Origin: a virus
Direction: 5' to 3' (one strand)
Virus record (IMG/VR): IMGVR_UViG_3300005467_000007
Coordinates: 1 to 43,153 of that record
DNA: 43,153 nt
This document shows, in pieces, positions 1-7,236 of the stretch (position 1 is the first letter of the stretch; every line of letters begins with the position of its first letter). The notes beneath the pieces are model-generated. The model did no database searches and had not been told where the DNA came from. It worked only from the letters and a program-made list of their open reading frames with translations. The position numbers were made by a program, and so were the translations under genes.

Positions 1-60
1 GCGGCGTTTCTGCGCGAACGCCTCCCCCAGACCACGAAGTCCAACCCAATGTCGATGCGG
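1..60. repeat. Terminal direct repeat, left copy (circular contig overlap)
   Basis: These 60 bases are identical to 43094-43153. The copy lies inside an open reading frame that continues without interruption across the joint. The simplest reading is an assembly overlap from a circular or circularly permuted genome; a true packaging repeat cannot be excluded from sequence alone. Confidence 0.95.
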
Positions 61-480
61 GAACTCCCCGTGTCGACCGAGCAACTCGTGAAATACGCCC
101 GGTACGAGGACGCCGCGCTACGCCCCCGCGACGCCTGGGCCGACGCCGCGGCGCGGGGGCACATTTCGCCGGAACTACTCGAAACGACTGAGGCTTTACA
201 CCCGGACTTACTGGCCGAAATCCGCGTGGCGGCGTACATGACGGTGCGCGACGAGGGGCCCCCGGTCTCGGTCCAGGGCCGGCTCCAATACGCCGCGCTG
301 TTCGACGGCGAGGGTTCGTTCGCGGACCCCGCCATGGGGAAGGACGTGGCGACCATGGCGGCGCTCGCGTACGAGCAGCAGGTCCCCACGAAGTCCGGGG
401 GCGGGCCCACGTCGAGCGGCAACGTGTCGCACGTAGCGGCCGCGGTGCAGGCCCCGGCGGGGTTAGCGCGTCTGGGGTGA
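1..480 (+). CDS. 3' end of giant internal virion protein (continues from 39473-43093)
   Basis: The frame is open from base 1 and is the same frame that leaves the window at 43153, once the 60-base overlap is collapsed. It encodes residues 1208-1366 of a 1366-residue protein and ends with TGA at 478-480. An ATG at 49 exists but is internal. This C-terminal part is mostly helical in appearance (GHISPELLETTEALHPDLL) with a Gly/Ser/Ala-rich tail. It has no motif I recognise. It ends where the leftward portal operon ends, so the two operons converge here. The enzymatic domain of the protein is described in the entry at 39473-43153. Confidence 0.85.
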   Translation, partial: AAFLRERLPQTTKSNPMSMRELPVSTEQLVKYARYEDAALRPRDAWADAAARGHISPELLETTEALHPDLLAEIRVAAYMTVRDEGPPVSVQGRLQYAALFDGEGSFADPAMGKDVATMAALAYEQQVPTKSGGGPTSSGNVSHVAAAVQAPAGLARLG

Positions 481-645
481 CGGCTCCGGGTCGTCTTTAC
501 CAGGACACGAAGCCCGGGCGGCCGATACTGACGCCCGGGCTTTCGTGTAAACCAGCCCGCACCGTGTGCAGACTTGCCAGGGCAGATTAGCAGTTGTACG
601 AGCGCGTTTGAGGGGGAGTTGTTCCGGCTGGTGAGGCTTATTCAT
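463..645 (-). CDS. Small Cys-containing protein, possible zinc ribbon
   Basis: A 60-residue frame starts at the ATG at 645, which overlaps the end of the terminase small subunit-like gene by 8 bases. It contains CTRCGLVY and a later CPG, so up to three possible metal-binding cysteines. The Ala/Arg/Ser stretch between them is encoded by the arms of the hairpin at 505-548, so part of this frame may simply be terminator read as protein. It also overlaps the last 18 bases of the converging virion gene. No function can be given; it may not be expressed. Confidence 0.3.
   Translation of the reverse strand: MNKPHQPEQLPLKRARTTANLPWQVCTRCGLVYTKARASVSAARASCPGKDDPEPSPQTR
505..548. terminator. Bidirectional terminator hairpin between converging operons
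   Basis: The left arm at 505-519 (ACACGAAGCCCGGGC) pairs with the right arm at 533-548 with a single bulged A and a 13-base loop. It lies just past the stop of the rightward virion operon and past the terminase small subunit-like gene of the leftward operon, which is where a shared terminator is expected. There is no long T run on either side. Confidence 0.6.
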
Positions 646-1138
646 GCCCTGGTGTAGTAGCACCCGGCGCGGGCGGGGTCCACCCCGCCTCCAACAGTAT
701 CTTATCGAGCACCGCCGGCCGGGAGAGCACCAGCTGCCGTACCATCTCGGCCTCGGCTTCCGCGTCGGCGTCCGACGGGCGTAGCGACGCGGCCGACGCG
801 TTGCGCGTGGCACGCGGACCCCACACGTCCGGATGGCGGAGCTGCAGCCACGCGATGGCGGCCCGCCAGTCCACCGCGGCGGCGGACTTGATGGCGTTGA
901 TGTGGGGTAGTTGCTGACCCTCCTCCTGGGCCACGAACACCCGCGCGAAGTCGCGATAGGGGTTCGTCGCGCCGGGGGAAAGCCCCATCTTTAGCCAGAG
1001 GTCGAGGGTGTCCTCCGAGATGCCCACGCACCGTGCGCAGGCCTCTTTGAACAGCCCCGAACGGGCCGCGGCCAGGAGCTGGTCCGCCAGGGCGGGCGTC
1101 AGCTCGTGGCCGGCGGGGGCGAGCGCGCCGTCAGTCAT
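638..1138 (-). CDS. Terminase small subunit-like protein
   Basis: 166 residues. The N-terminal half holds a helix-turn-helix-like segment (LFKEACARCVGISEDTLDLWL, split over residues 30-50), and the middle reads DWRAAIAWLQLRHPDVWGP, the pattern typical of phage small terminase proteins that recognise DNA and hand it to the large subunit. The C-terminal third is acidic then proline-rich. The start ATG at 1138 overlaps the preceding gene by 8 bases. It is the last substantial gene of the portal operon, while the large subunit is on the other strand beyond the portal, so the two terminase genes are not adjacent. The family assignment rests on pattern and context; no alignment could be run. Confidence 0.6.
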   Translation of the reverse strand: MTDGALAPAGHELTPALADQLLAAARSGLFKEACARCVGISEDTLDLWLKMGLSPGATNPYRDFARVFVAQEEGQQLPHINAIKSAAAVDWRAAIAWLQLRHPDVWGPRATRNASAASLRPSDADAEAEAEMVRQLVLSRPAVLDKILLEAGWTPPAPGATTPGHE

Positions 1139-1856
1139 ACGCTACGAAGTAGATTTCCTTCGACGACACGAGCGCGTAATAGCGTCGGGTGTACTGGCCA
1201 TCTGCGCCGCGGACGACCCTAACCAGGGAAGTGCACATGTACGACGGAGAGAACGCCACGACGTCGCCCCGGGCTACGTCGCACTTGACGTCCGGGCCCG
1301 TGCGTACGACCCGCGCGTACTGCAGCGTGACCGAATCGCGCGGGCGCGACCCGGATTCCTGCGGGTTGTCGCGGTTGGCCGCGGCCGCACCGGTCGCGAG
1401 CAGCGAGTCCGGTGGCAGGATGGGGGACGAGTTGAACGCGTACTTGCGCATCGCCGCGTCGTCCCGCTCGACCAAGATGACGTCCTGGCGGGGAATCAGC
1501 TCCCCGTCCTTAACCACCGCCCACACGAACCGTGCCGGCACGATGGCCGACTCGACGCCATCGAACGACAGGAACGCGGAGATGCCGTTGGCTGAAATCC
1601 CCCCATCGTCGCCGCCGATGTACACGACGACCCGCTGGCCGGGTTCGAGCCCCGGCGTGGCCGACGCCACGACCTCCAGCTCCTGCGACGTCTCGGACGT
1701 CGTCAGCCGGTCGTCCAGGAGGATGATGCCGCCCGCGGTGGTGAACCCCGTAGCCACGCCGACGCGTTGGCCGTGGTGGTCGACCGTGATGCCCTCGCCG
1801 TGGTCGGTGACACAGTCCCGGGCGACGATGTGATTGTTCTTGCAATAGGCGCGCAT
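1131..1856 (-). CDS. Tandem GroES-like (cpn10-fold) protein, putative co-chaperonin
   Basis: 241 residues that read as two consecutive GroES-like units. Unit 1 (about 6-116): NNHIVARD, then AGGIILLDDRL, then LEPGQRVVVYIGGDD, matching the cpn10 order of a first strand ending in V-x-R, the mobile-loop region GGI(V)L, and the VKVGD-R-V-(L/F) strand. Unit 2 (about 119-241): RQDVILVERDD, ILPPDSL, VARGDVVAFSPSYMCT, and a final YYALVSSKEIYFVAYD, close to the cpn10 ending (E-(D)ILAV). Known relatives in concept are T4 gp31, which replaces GroES for capsid folding, and the double-domain plastid Cpn20. The location between scaffold/portal and terminase genes fits a role in capsid folding with the host GroEL. 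No GroEL is encoded here. The assignment is by eye; a beta-barrel capsid accessory protein is the alternative. Confidence 0.5.
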   Translation of the reverse strand: MRAYCKNNHIVARDCVTDHGEGITVDHHGQRVGVATGFTTAGGIILLDDRLTTSETSQELEVVASATPGLEPGQRVVVYIGGDDGGISANGISAFLSFDGVESAIVPARFVWAVVKDGELIPRQDVILVERDDAAMRKYAFNSSPILPPDSLLATGAAAANRDNPQESGSRPRDSVTLQYARVVRTGPDVKCDVARGDVVAFSPSYMCTSLVRVVRGADGQYTRRYYALVSSKEIYFVAYD

Positions 1857-1858
1857 GG

Positions 1859-2059
1859 TCAGTAAGCCTTCGGGTCTTTCTTCGAGAACGACTCGACGAA
1901 CTCGGCCTTCGACTTCTTGGCCTTTTTCTTGCCCTTCGACGACTTCCCGGCCTTCGACATGGCGATGGCCACGGCCTGCTTTTGGGGCTTGCCGGCCTTA
2001 CGCTCGGTGGCGATGTTGGCCGATACAGCGGCCTTGGACGAACCTGATTTGAGTGACAT
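1859..2059 (-). CDS. Small lysine-rich phage protein of unknown function
   Basis: 66 residues, strongly basic, containing [21 protein letters not shown]. The segment [12 protein letters not shown] recurs in many small phage proteins encoded next to portal and capsid genes, and no function is established that I know of. The C-terminal half is a run of Lys/Ser followed by an acidic patch. Its charge suggests nucleic acid contact, which is inference only. It lies two bases upstream of the GroES-like gene in the same operon. Confidence 0.65.
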   Translation of the reverse strand: MSLKSGSSKAAVSANIATERKAGKPQKQAVAIAMSKAGKSSKGKKKAKKSKAEFVESFSKKDPKAY

Positions 2060-2062
2060 GGG

Positions 2063-2263
2063 TCAGTCTTTCGCGGGCAGGAAGGGCCCCTGCTTTAGTA
2101 GATACTGAGGATAGTACTGGTCATGAACGCAGGCCCCGCATGAGGCCCATTCGCGCTGGCGTTCGTTGTGATACACGGGGGCATCCCAGTAGTAGCCCCC
2201 GGCGCCGTGGCAGTTAGGACACTGCGATTGCTTCGGTTTCAACATACCGATGCAGCCTAGCAT
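2063..2263 (-). CDS. Small zinc-ribbon protein
   Basis: 66 residues with two Cys pairs: CPNCHGAGGYYWD and, about 25 residues later, CGAC. The first pair resembles the CxxCxGxG module of DnaJ-type zinc ribbons. The start chosen is the ATG at 2263, which overlaps the stop of the preceding gene (TGATG), so translation is probably coupled; an upstream in-frame GTG at 2287 lies inside that gene and is less likely. The function is unknown. A metal-binding adaptor in head assembly is possible given the neighbours. Confidence 0.6.
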   Translation of the reverse strand: MLGCIGMLKPKQSQCPNCHGAGGYYWDAPVYHNERQREWASCGACVHDQYYPQYLLKQGPFLPAKD

Positions 2264-3285
2264 CACTTGGACTGAGCCGCAATCCACTCGTCTTTGGTCA
2301 GCTTGCGGATTTTGCTCGGCGCCGTACCGGCCGCGCGTTCCGGGGCGCGGGCCCGCTTGGCCTTCGGCGCGGCGGCACCGCCGTCGGCACCGAACACCTT
2401 CGCGCGGCGCTCGTACTCCTCCCGCTCGCGTCGGACTACCCGCGCGGCTGCTTGCTTCACGGACAGCTTCGGCTCGCCGAGGTCCGGGTCGATGGAATCC
2501 CGGAGTGTATCCGCGACCTTAGCCTCCCACCCGTCGATTTGCCGGACGACGTCCTTGACGTCGACCTCATCGCGGAGGGTCTCGTGGAACGCGGCGTCCG
2601 CGCGGGCCGCGCGTTCGGCCTCCAGCTCGGCCAGGCGCGTGTCCTTCGCGGCCAGCTGGGTCGTCAGCGCCGGCACGCGGGGGTCTACCGACCCACGGGC
2701 CCGCACGGCCGCAGTCCAGGCCTGGTCCGGGTCCTGGTCCGTAAGCAGCGCCACCAGCTCCAGCAGGGCCTCGGGCCGGCCCGACCGGGTGGCCTCGACG
2801 AGGCGAGACACGGGCGACCAGCGCTCGACGACGGTCTCGGCCTGGCGTAGCACGCGGTCGCGCTCGGCGACGACTTTGGCCTCTTTCCGTTGACGCGCGG
2901 CCCACTTCGGGGTCTTTTCGTCGAATCCCGCGGGGTCCTCCCCGAGTAGGTCGGCGATGGTGTCCAGGTCACCAGCCCGGAGTGCCTGGAGGACCGCACT
3001 GGGGTCCGGGGCGGTACTGGAGGGTGTTGTCGCATTCGGCGGCGCTGGCGTGGCGTCGGTCGACCCGGCATTGGCACGCGACACAGACTTGCGCTTGGGT
3101 GCGGGGGGCGGGGAGTCCGCATCCCCCTCGGCATCGGGGGGCGGCGCGGCCGCAGCGAACTTGCCCGTCGCCGGGTCGCGGGGGGCTTTTGGGTCGGACG
3201 GGGTCTCCTCGTGGTCGTGTCGGGGGGCGTCAGACGACGGGGCGTCGGGCAGCTTGGCGATGAAGGCGTCGAAGTCGATGGCCAT
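2263..3285 (-). CDS. Putative capsid scaffolding protein
   Basis: 340 residues with the composition of a scaffold: an acidic, proline- and alanine-rich disordered N-terminus containing DPATGKFA, a helical and probably coiled-coil middle (about 125-300, many Ala/Arg/Glu heptad-like stretches such as LAELEAERAARADAAF), and a basic C-terminus (PKAKRARAPERAAG, then KIRKLTKDEW). Scaffolds bind the coat protein through a basic C-terminal helix-turn-helix, which fits. It directly follows the portal gene. The major capsid gene is in a different operon about 23 kb away, unlike the usual portal-scaffold-capsid order. No catalytic motif is visible. Confidence 0.55.
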   Translation of the reverse strand: MAIDFDAFIAKLPDAPSSDAPRHDHEETPSDPKAPRDPATGKFAAAAPPPDAEGDADSPPPAPKRKSVSRANAGSTDATPAPPNATTPSSTAPDPSAVLQALRAGDLDTIADLLGEDPAGFDEKTPKWAARQRKEAKVVAERDRVLRQAETVVERWSPVSRLVEATRSGRPEALLELVALLTDQDPDQAWTAAVRARGSVDPRVPALTTQLAAKDTRLAELEAERAARADAAFHETLRDEVDVKDVVRQIDGWEAKVADTLRDSIDPDLGEPKLSVKQAAARVVRREREEYERRAKVFGADGGAAAPKAKRARAPERAAGTAPSKIRKLTKDEWIAAQSK

Positions 3286-3327
3286 ACGGGGCGGGTATCC
3301 TTATTTCAGTTTGGGGGCCGAACCTAT

Positions 3328-3333
3328 AATAAG
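3328..3333 (-). promoter_or_regulatory. Possible -10 box for the scaffold gene
   Basis: On the minus strand TATTAT sits 43 bases before the scaffold ATG at 3285, and an AAGGAT lies nearer the start codon as a possible ribosome binding site. No good -35 box is present at 17 bases. It lies just after the hairpin at 3351-3373, so it may restart transcription downstream of the portal gene. Weak. Confidence 0.25.
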
Positions 3334-3350
3334 GCCGGCCCGTTCGTGTG

Positions 3351-3373
3351 CGTGTCCGTTAGTAACGGACACG
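3351..3373. terminator. Hairpin after the portal gene
   Basis: A perfect 10-base stem (CGTGTCCGTT with AACGGACACG) with a 3-base loop lies in the 100-base gap between the portal stop and the scaffold start. There is no T run. It could weaken transcription after the portal, so that portal and scaffold are made in different amounts, or stabilise an mRNA end. Confidence 0.5.
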
Positions 3374-3385
3374 CGGGTGGAGATG

Positions 3386-5374
3386 TCAGAGCCCGAGCGG
3401 ACCGGATTGGCCGGCGGGCGGCGGGGGAGGCGGAGCCATCGCCGGGGCCATCCCAGGCGGGGCGGCTCCGCCGACGGAGCCCCCCAACCCGACGGACATG
3501 CCGGCCGAGCCCTGCACGGGCGCCGGCATGCCGAGTGCCGGCTGTGGCGCCTGGGGCGGGGAGACCTCAGCCGACATCTGGGCGGACAGCTCCGCGATGA
3601 AGTCGAGGAAGTACTGCAGCCGTTCGGTCGGGACCTCCGACAGCTCGGCTTCCATCAGGGAGTCGATGACCTGCACCATGGCGTCGGCCTTGCGCATCCA
3701 CGGCCGAGGACCCTGATAGAAATTCGGCTCGTTCAGTTCCTCGTCCTTCGACATCAACCAGCGGTCGATTTGCCATGCCACCCAGCGCCGCTGGGTTTTG
3801 ATGACCTTGGTTTCGCCCGGCACGTCGTAGTTCTCCAGGCACGCGATGTACGCCTCGAACGGAATGGCGCCCTTCTCCAGCAGCTCCTCCGCGTACTGGA
3901 CGCGTTCCTCGGGAGTGTTCTTCTTTTCGGAGACGGGCTTGACCTGGACTTGCAGGGCCTCCAGGTCGAGGTCCAGGATGTCCTTCGCCTCGATTTCCTT
4001 GGAGAAAAACTCCCCGGTCCACTTGCGGGAGAACGCCGCGTTCTCTTCGTACAGCTTGCGCTGGGCCCGGAGCATATGCCGGGCAATGTCGACGGCGACC
4101 CACTGCACGTACGCGCGGTGGCCGGTGGCGTGGCGGTTGTCGAACCGCTCGCCGGCCGTGCGCTGGGCTACGCCGGACGGGAGTCCAGGTTCAGCCTTCG
4201 CGGCAGTGTGCATGTCGGCGATGCCGAGGGTCTCCGCGATGCCGGTCTCGTGCTCGTGGAGCAGCTCCATATCGATGCGGTTGAACGGCGCGGGGTTCTC
4301 CACGACGGGCTTGGCGTTCGGGTTCTTCAGCCGGATGACCTTGATGGTGTCGATGACCGTCAGGTCGTTGATGTCCACCAGGTCCTTTTCGACCACGTAG
4401 TGGATTTGCTGGGCGTTGTCCGTGTGGGCCTCGTCGCACCGGAAAAGAATCTCGTTCGCTTTCAGGACCTCGTCGAACACGATTTCCATCATGGGCGTGG
4501 ACCAGAACCCGGCCAGCGCCGGAGCCGTGTGCAAGAACGCGAACGGGGGCTCGTCCGAATCCCATTCCTCGTCCAGCAGTACCGTGCCGTTGCGGAGGGT
4601 GACCAGGTGTCGGCCGGGTTCGTCGCCCACGCGTACCGCCCAGGCCTCCCATACAGGGACCATCTCGGCGCGCTTGGTGCGGCCGGTGAACGTCAGCCCA
4701 CCCCGGTCCTTCCGGGACTCGACGGCTTGGTGGATGGCGGTTGAGTGCGAGGGGTACGAGCGGGCGAGCTTGTAGGGCGCCCACCACGTAACCTCGCCGA
4801 ACGTACGGGGCGTGCCGTACGACAGCTCCGTATCGTCGAGGAACATGTCCAGTGTGTCGTGGAGCTCCACGACCACGCGGTCTTCCTCGGGCCAGGGGTA
4901 GATTTTCGCGGCCACGGACCCGGTCGCGGAGCACGCGATGCGGAGGCCCTGGTGGGCCAAGGCGTGCACGTTGGCATAGTTCCCCTGGCGCAGGTCGTAC
5001 TCCGCGGACAGGATACGCTCGTTCAGCGTGACTTTACGTTTGAGCTCCCAATCCCCGTCGGTCACCATCAGTGCTGGCTGGGGCGCGTCGTTCGCGCCGA
5101 TTTTGCCGACGTACGTCTCGACGAACTTGTACGAGTAATTCCGCGTCAGAGGGATGTTGTCGTCCGTGCCGGACCGGGTATCCCGCCAGGAGAAGCGCGC
5201 ATCTCTCGCAAAGGGCGTGTCCAAATTCCGCCCATGATAAAATCCAGCTAACCGCCTTGCTCTTGCGCGCCTCCATGTATACTGCTTGGAGTACTCGGTC
5301 TCCAGCTCCACGATTTTGTGAGCGGCCTCCTTAGAATCCCGCTCCCACCACGCCAGGTCCGGTTCGTATGCCAT
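3386..5374 (-). CDS. Portal protein
   Basis: 662 residues. The portal is the dodecameric ring at the capsid vertex through which DNA is packaged and ejected. The length and overall pattern fit podovirus portals: a charged N-terminus (WWERDSKEAAHKIVELETEYSKQYTWRRARARRLAGFYHG), an alpha/beta middle with VVVELHDTLDMFLDD and FLHTAPALAGFWSTPMMEIV, long helices between about 370 and 600, and a disordered Pro/Gly/Met-rich tail after about 600. The ATG at 5374 lies 7 bases after the predicted -10 box at 5382-5387, so its mRNA should be almost leaderless. It diverges from the terminase large subunit gene. Confidence 0.85.
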   Translation of the reverse strand: MAYEPDLAWWERDSKEAAHKIVELETEYSKQYTWRRARARRLAGFYHGRNLDTPFARDARFSWRDTRSGTDDNIPLTRNYSYKFVETYVGKIGANDAPQPALMVTDGDWELKRKVTLNERILSAEYDLRQGNYANVHALAHQGLRIACSATGSVAAKIYPWPEEDRVVVELHDTLDMFLDDTELSYGTPRTFGEVTWWAPYKLARSYPSHSTAIHQAVESRKDRGGLTFTGRTKRAEMVPVWEAWAVRVGDEPGRHLVTLRNGTVLLDEEWDSDEPPFAFLHTAPALAGFWSTPMMEIVFDEVLKANEILFRCDEAHTDNAQQIHYVVEKDLVDINDLTVIDTIKVIRLKNPNAKPVVENPAPFNRIDMELLHEHETGIAETLGIADMHTAAKAEPGLPSGVAQRTAGERFDNRHATGHRAYVQWVAVDIARHMLRAQRKLYEENAAFSRKWTGEFFSKEIEAKDILDLDLEALQVQVKPVSEKKNTPEERVQYAEELLEKGAIPFEAYIACLENYDVPGETKVIKTQRRWVAWQIDRWLMSKDEELNEPNFYQGPRPWMRKADAMVQVIDSLMEAELSEVPTERLQYFLDFIAELSAQMSAEVSPPQAPQPALGMPAPVQGSAGMSVGLGGSVGGAAPPGMAPAMAPPPPPPAGQSGPLGL

Positions 5375-5381
5375 TCGCCCT

Positions 5382-5390
5382 ATTCTAGCA
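5382..5390 (-). promoter_or_regulatory. Extended -10 promoter for the portal operon (leaderless)
   Basis: On the minus strand the sequence reads TGC TAGAAT, then AGGGCGA, then the portal ATG. The predicted transcription start falls at or next to the start codon. It shares the GTGCTA core with other promoters of this genome. Confidence 0.6.
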
Positions 5391-5405
5391 CTGGCCGGCC
5401 CGCCG

Positions 5406-5414
5406 TGCTAGTAT
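5406..5414 (+). promoter_or_regulatory. Extended -10 promoter for terminase large subunit (leaderless)
   Basis: TGC TAGTAT lies 6 bases before the GTG start at 5421, so the predicted transcription start coincides with the start codon. It is back to back with the portal promoter in a 46-base gap. No convincing -35 box. Confidence 0.55.
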
Positions 5415-5420
5415 TCCTGT

Positions 5421-6785
5421 GTGCTAGCGCCCCTGACTCGACTCCTCAAAATCCCCGAGGAGCGCCGCGCCCTCACGCCTCCGGAGTTACGATTCGTCAG
5501 TTCCCCCGCCAAGCGCCGCACAAACTGTTCCGGCCGACGCGCCGGCAAGTCGTTCTCCGTGACACTGTGGCTGGTTGAGCAATGGCGCCGGCGCCCCAAC
5601 CAGTCGTCGATTTTCATGGCGCTGTCGCAGGAGTCCGCCATCAAAATTGGGTGGGACGCCCTACGGGAGTTCAACGACCGGTTCGGGTGGGGGGCGGTCT
5701 ACAATGGCACAGACGCCACGTGGACATTCCCCAATGGTTTTACATTGTACTACATGGGGTGTAAGGACCGTCGTTCGGCCAACCTCGTCCGTGGCGTGCC
5801 GAAAATCCATCGCGTGGCCGTCGACGAGTGCGGCCAGATAGCGGACCCCCTGCTGGAGTACCTAGTCGTCGACGTGGTCGAACCCACGTTGGCCGACACG
5901 GACGGGGACCTCTGCCTGCTCGGGACGCCGTCGGATACGGGCGTGGGGTTCTACGAGGATGAAATGACCGCGTGCGAGGAGGCCGGGGCACACTTCGCCT
6001 GGACCGCCGCGGAGAACCCACATCTCGAAAAGCCCGGGGGCCAGTTCATCGCCGAGGCCCTCGCCAAGCGGTTCGCCGGCAACGCGGCGAACGCCACGTT
6101 CCGGCGGGAGTACCTCGGCCACCGCGTGCAGGAGGAGGGCATCCTCATATACCGCCCGTGCGCGGACCTCGACGAGGGGTTCTATGAGCGGGCCCCGTCA
6201 CGGGACAACTACACGGCCATGGGCATCGACATCGGGTGGTCGGACGGCGCGGGGCTGTCCGTGCTCCGGGCCCGCGACCCCGAGCCCGGGGCCCACATTC
6301 TGGAGTGCTACCGCGAGGCGGAACTCACCGTGCCGCGACTCGCCGCCATCGCGGAGCGGATGGTACAGGAGCATGACGTCACGGAGATATTCGTTGACGC
6401 GGCGGGGGGCGGGGGGCGGACGATATGCGAAACGCTCCGGGCGTCGTATGGCCTGGATGCGACGCCGGTCGACAAGCGCGCCCGTCGAATGCGTATCGAG
6501 CAGCTCCGGACCATGTTGGATGCGCGCACGCTACGGGGGTCCGTAGGTCGGTGCGCCCAGGTCCTGGAGGAGTGGCGGGGGTTGCCGTGGAACCTGGAGC
6601 GGGACAACCATCGCGAAGGGTACGTCGACGAATGCACCGACGCCACCCAGTACGCGCTACAGGGTGGCGGGTTCACACAGCTCACGACCTGGGTGGTGGA
6701 GCCTACACCCGAGCAGGCCTACGCTGCTCGGGTGGCGGAAATCCAGCGGGGCAAGCGTTTACGAACGCGGTCCGGGCGGCGCTGA
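5421..6785 (+). CDS. terL: Terminase large subunit (packaging ATPase/nuclease)
   Basis: 454 residues. The motor that pumps DNA into the prohead and cuts the concatemer. ATPase domain: Walker A CSGRRAGKS at 36-44, Walker B VAVDECG with Asp135-Glu136, coupling motif LLGTPS near 167. Nuclease domain (RNase H fold): MGIDIGWSD with Asp270, FVDAAGG with Asp326, and YVDECTDATQYAL with Asp403/Asp407. All key acidic residues are present, so it should be active. The start is GTG. The gene stands alone on its strand, separated from the small subunit-like gene (638-1138) by the whole portal operon, and its 3' end overlaps a small minus-strand gene by 27 bases. Confidence 0.92.
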   Translation: MLAPLTRLLKIPEERRALTPPELRFVSSPAKRRTNCSGRRAGKSFSVTLWLVEQWRRRPNQSSIFMALSQESAIKIGWDALREFNDRFGWGAVYNGTDATWTFPNGFTLYYMGCKDRRSANLVRGVPKIHRVAVDECGQIADPLLEYLVVDVVEPTLADTDGDLCLLGTPSDTGVGFYEDEMTACEEAGAHFAWTAAENPHLEKPGGQFIAEALAKRFAGNAANATFRREYLGHRVQEEGILIYRPCADLDEGFYERAPSRDNYTAMGIDIGWSDGAGLSVLRARDPEPGAHILECYREAELTVPRLAAIAERMVQEHDVTEIFVDAAGGGGRTICETLRASYGLDATPVDKRARRMRIEQLRTMLDARTLRGSVGRCAQVLEEWRGLPWNLERDNHREGYVDECTDATQYALQGGGFTQLTTWVVEPTPEQAYAARVAEIQRGKRLRTRSGRR

Positions 6786-6926
6786 CGTCGCCAGCAAGTA
6801 CCACATATCGAACACCGCGCACGCCAGGCACACGAACCCCCAGCCGGTCTGGTTGAGCATGGCGCACATCAGCGCGCCCATGCCGGCCTGACCCAGGCCA
6901 CACGCGACCCACTCACGCCTCGTCAT
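6759..6926 (-). CDS. Small membrane protein (last gene of the replication operon)
   Basis: 55 residues beginning MTRREWVACGLGQAGMG and continuing through a hydrophobic segment (GWGFVCLACAVFDMWYLLA). One or two membrane helices are likely, with a positively charged N-terminus. A good ribosome binding site (GGAG, 7 bases before the ATG at 6926) and a 14-base overlap with the upstream gene support it. It ends inside the 3' end of the convergent terminase gene. No homologue is recognised; a role at the membrane during infection is only a guess. Confidence 0.5.
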   Translation of the reverse strand: MTRREWVACGLGQAGMGALMCAMLNQTGWGFVCLACAVFDMWYLLATSAPPGPRS

Positions 6927-7236
6927 CGTCGCACTCCGTCTCCTCCAGCCGCTCGACCGCGGACACCAGGGCCTCGAACGTCACGTCGTCCGCGCCTTCG
7001 GCCGCGATGAACGCCCGGGCCGCGGCGATGACGGCCTCGCGGGGGTCGGTGCATGCGGCGCGGATTTCGGCCAGCCGCTCATCCAAGGTGTATGACCCAG
7101 CCACAGACAGGTAGAACGGCGTCGAGTTTGGGTTGTCCACGTCCAGCAGGAGACACACATCCCCCTCGTCGTCACGGCCGACATCCCAGTACCCTACGGT
7201 CCCGATTTTCTTGATGTTGTGCATTGGAGGTATCAC
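6913..7236 (-). CDS. Conserved-looking acidic protein, unknown function
   Basis: 107 residues. The N-terminal half looks like a small beta fold (IKKIGTVGYWDVGRDDEGDVCLLL), and the C-terminal half is helical and acidic, ending in a Glu/Asp run. The GTG at 7236 overlaps the upstream stop as GTGA, the coupling signature used throughout this operon. An ATG at 7224 is an alternative start. I recognise no family. Confidence 0.55.
   Translation of the reverse strand: MIPPMHNIKKIGTVGYWDVGRDDEGDVCLLLDVDNPNSTPFYLSVAGSYTLDERLAEIRAACTDPREAVIAAARAFIAAEGADDVTFEALVSAVERLEETECDDDEA

Noticed and set aside
2957-4744. 595-residue plus-strand frame opposite the scaffold and portal genes
   Set aside because: Antisense to well-supported portal and scaffold genes; translation is low-complexity and His/Val/Arg-rich, typical of GC-rich shadow frames.
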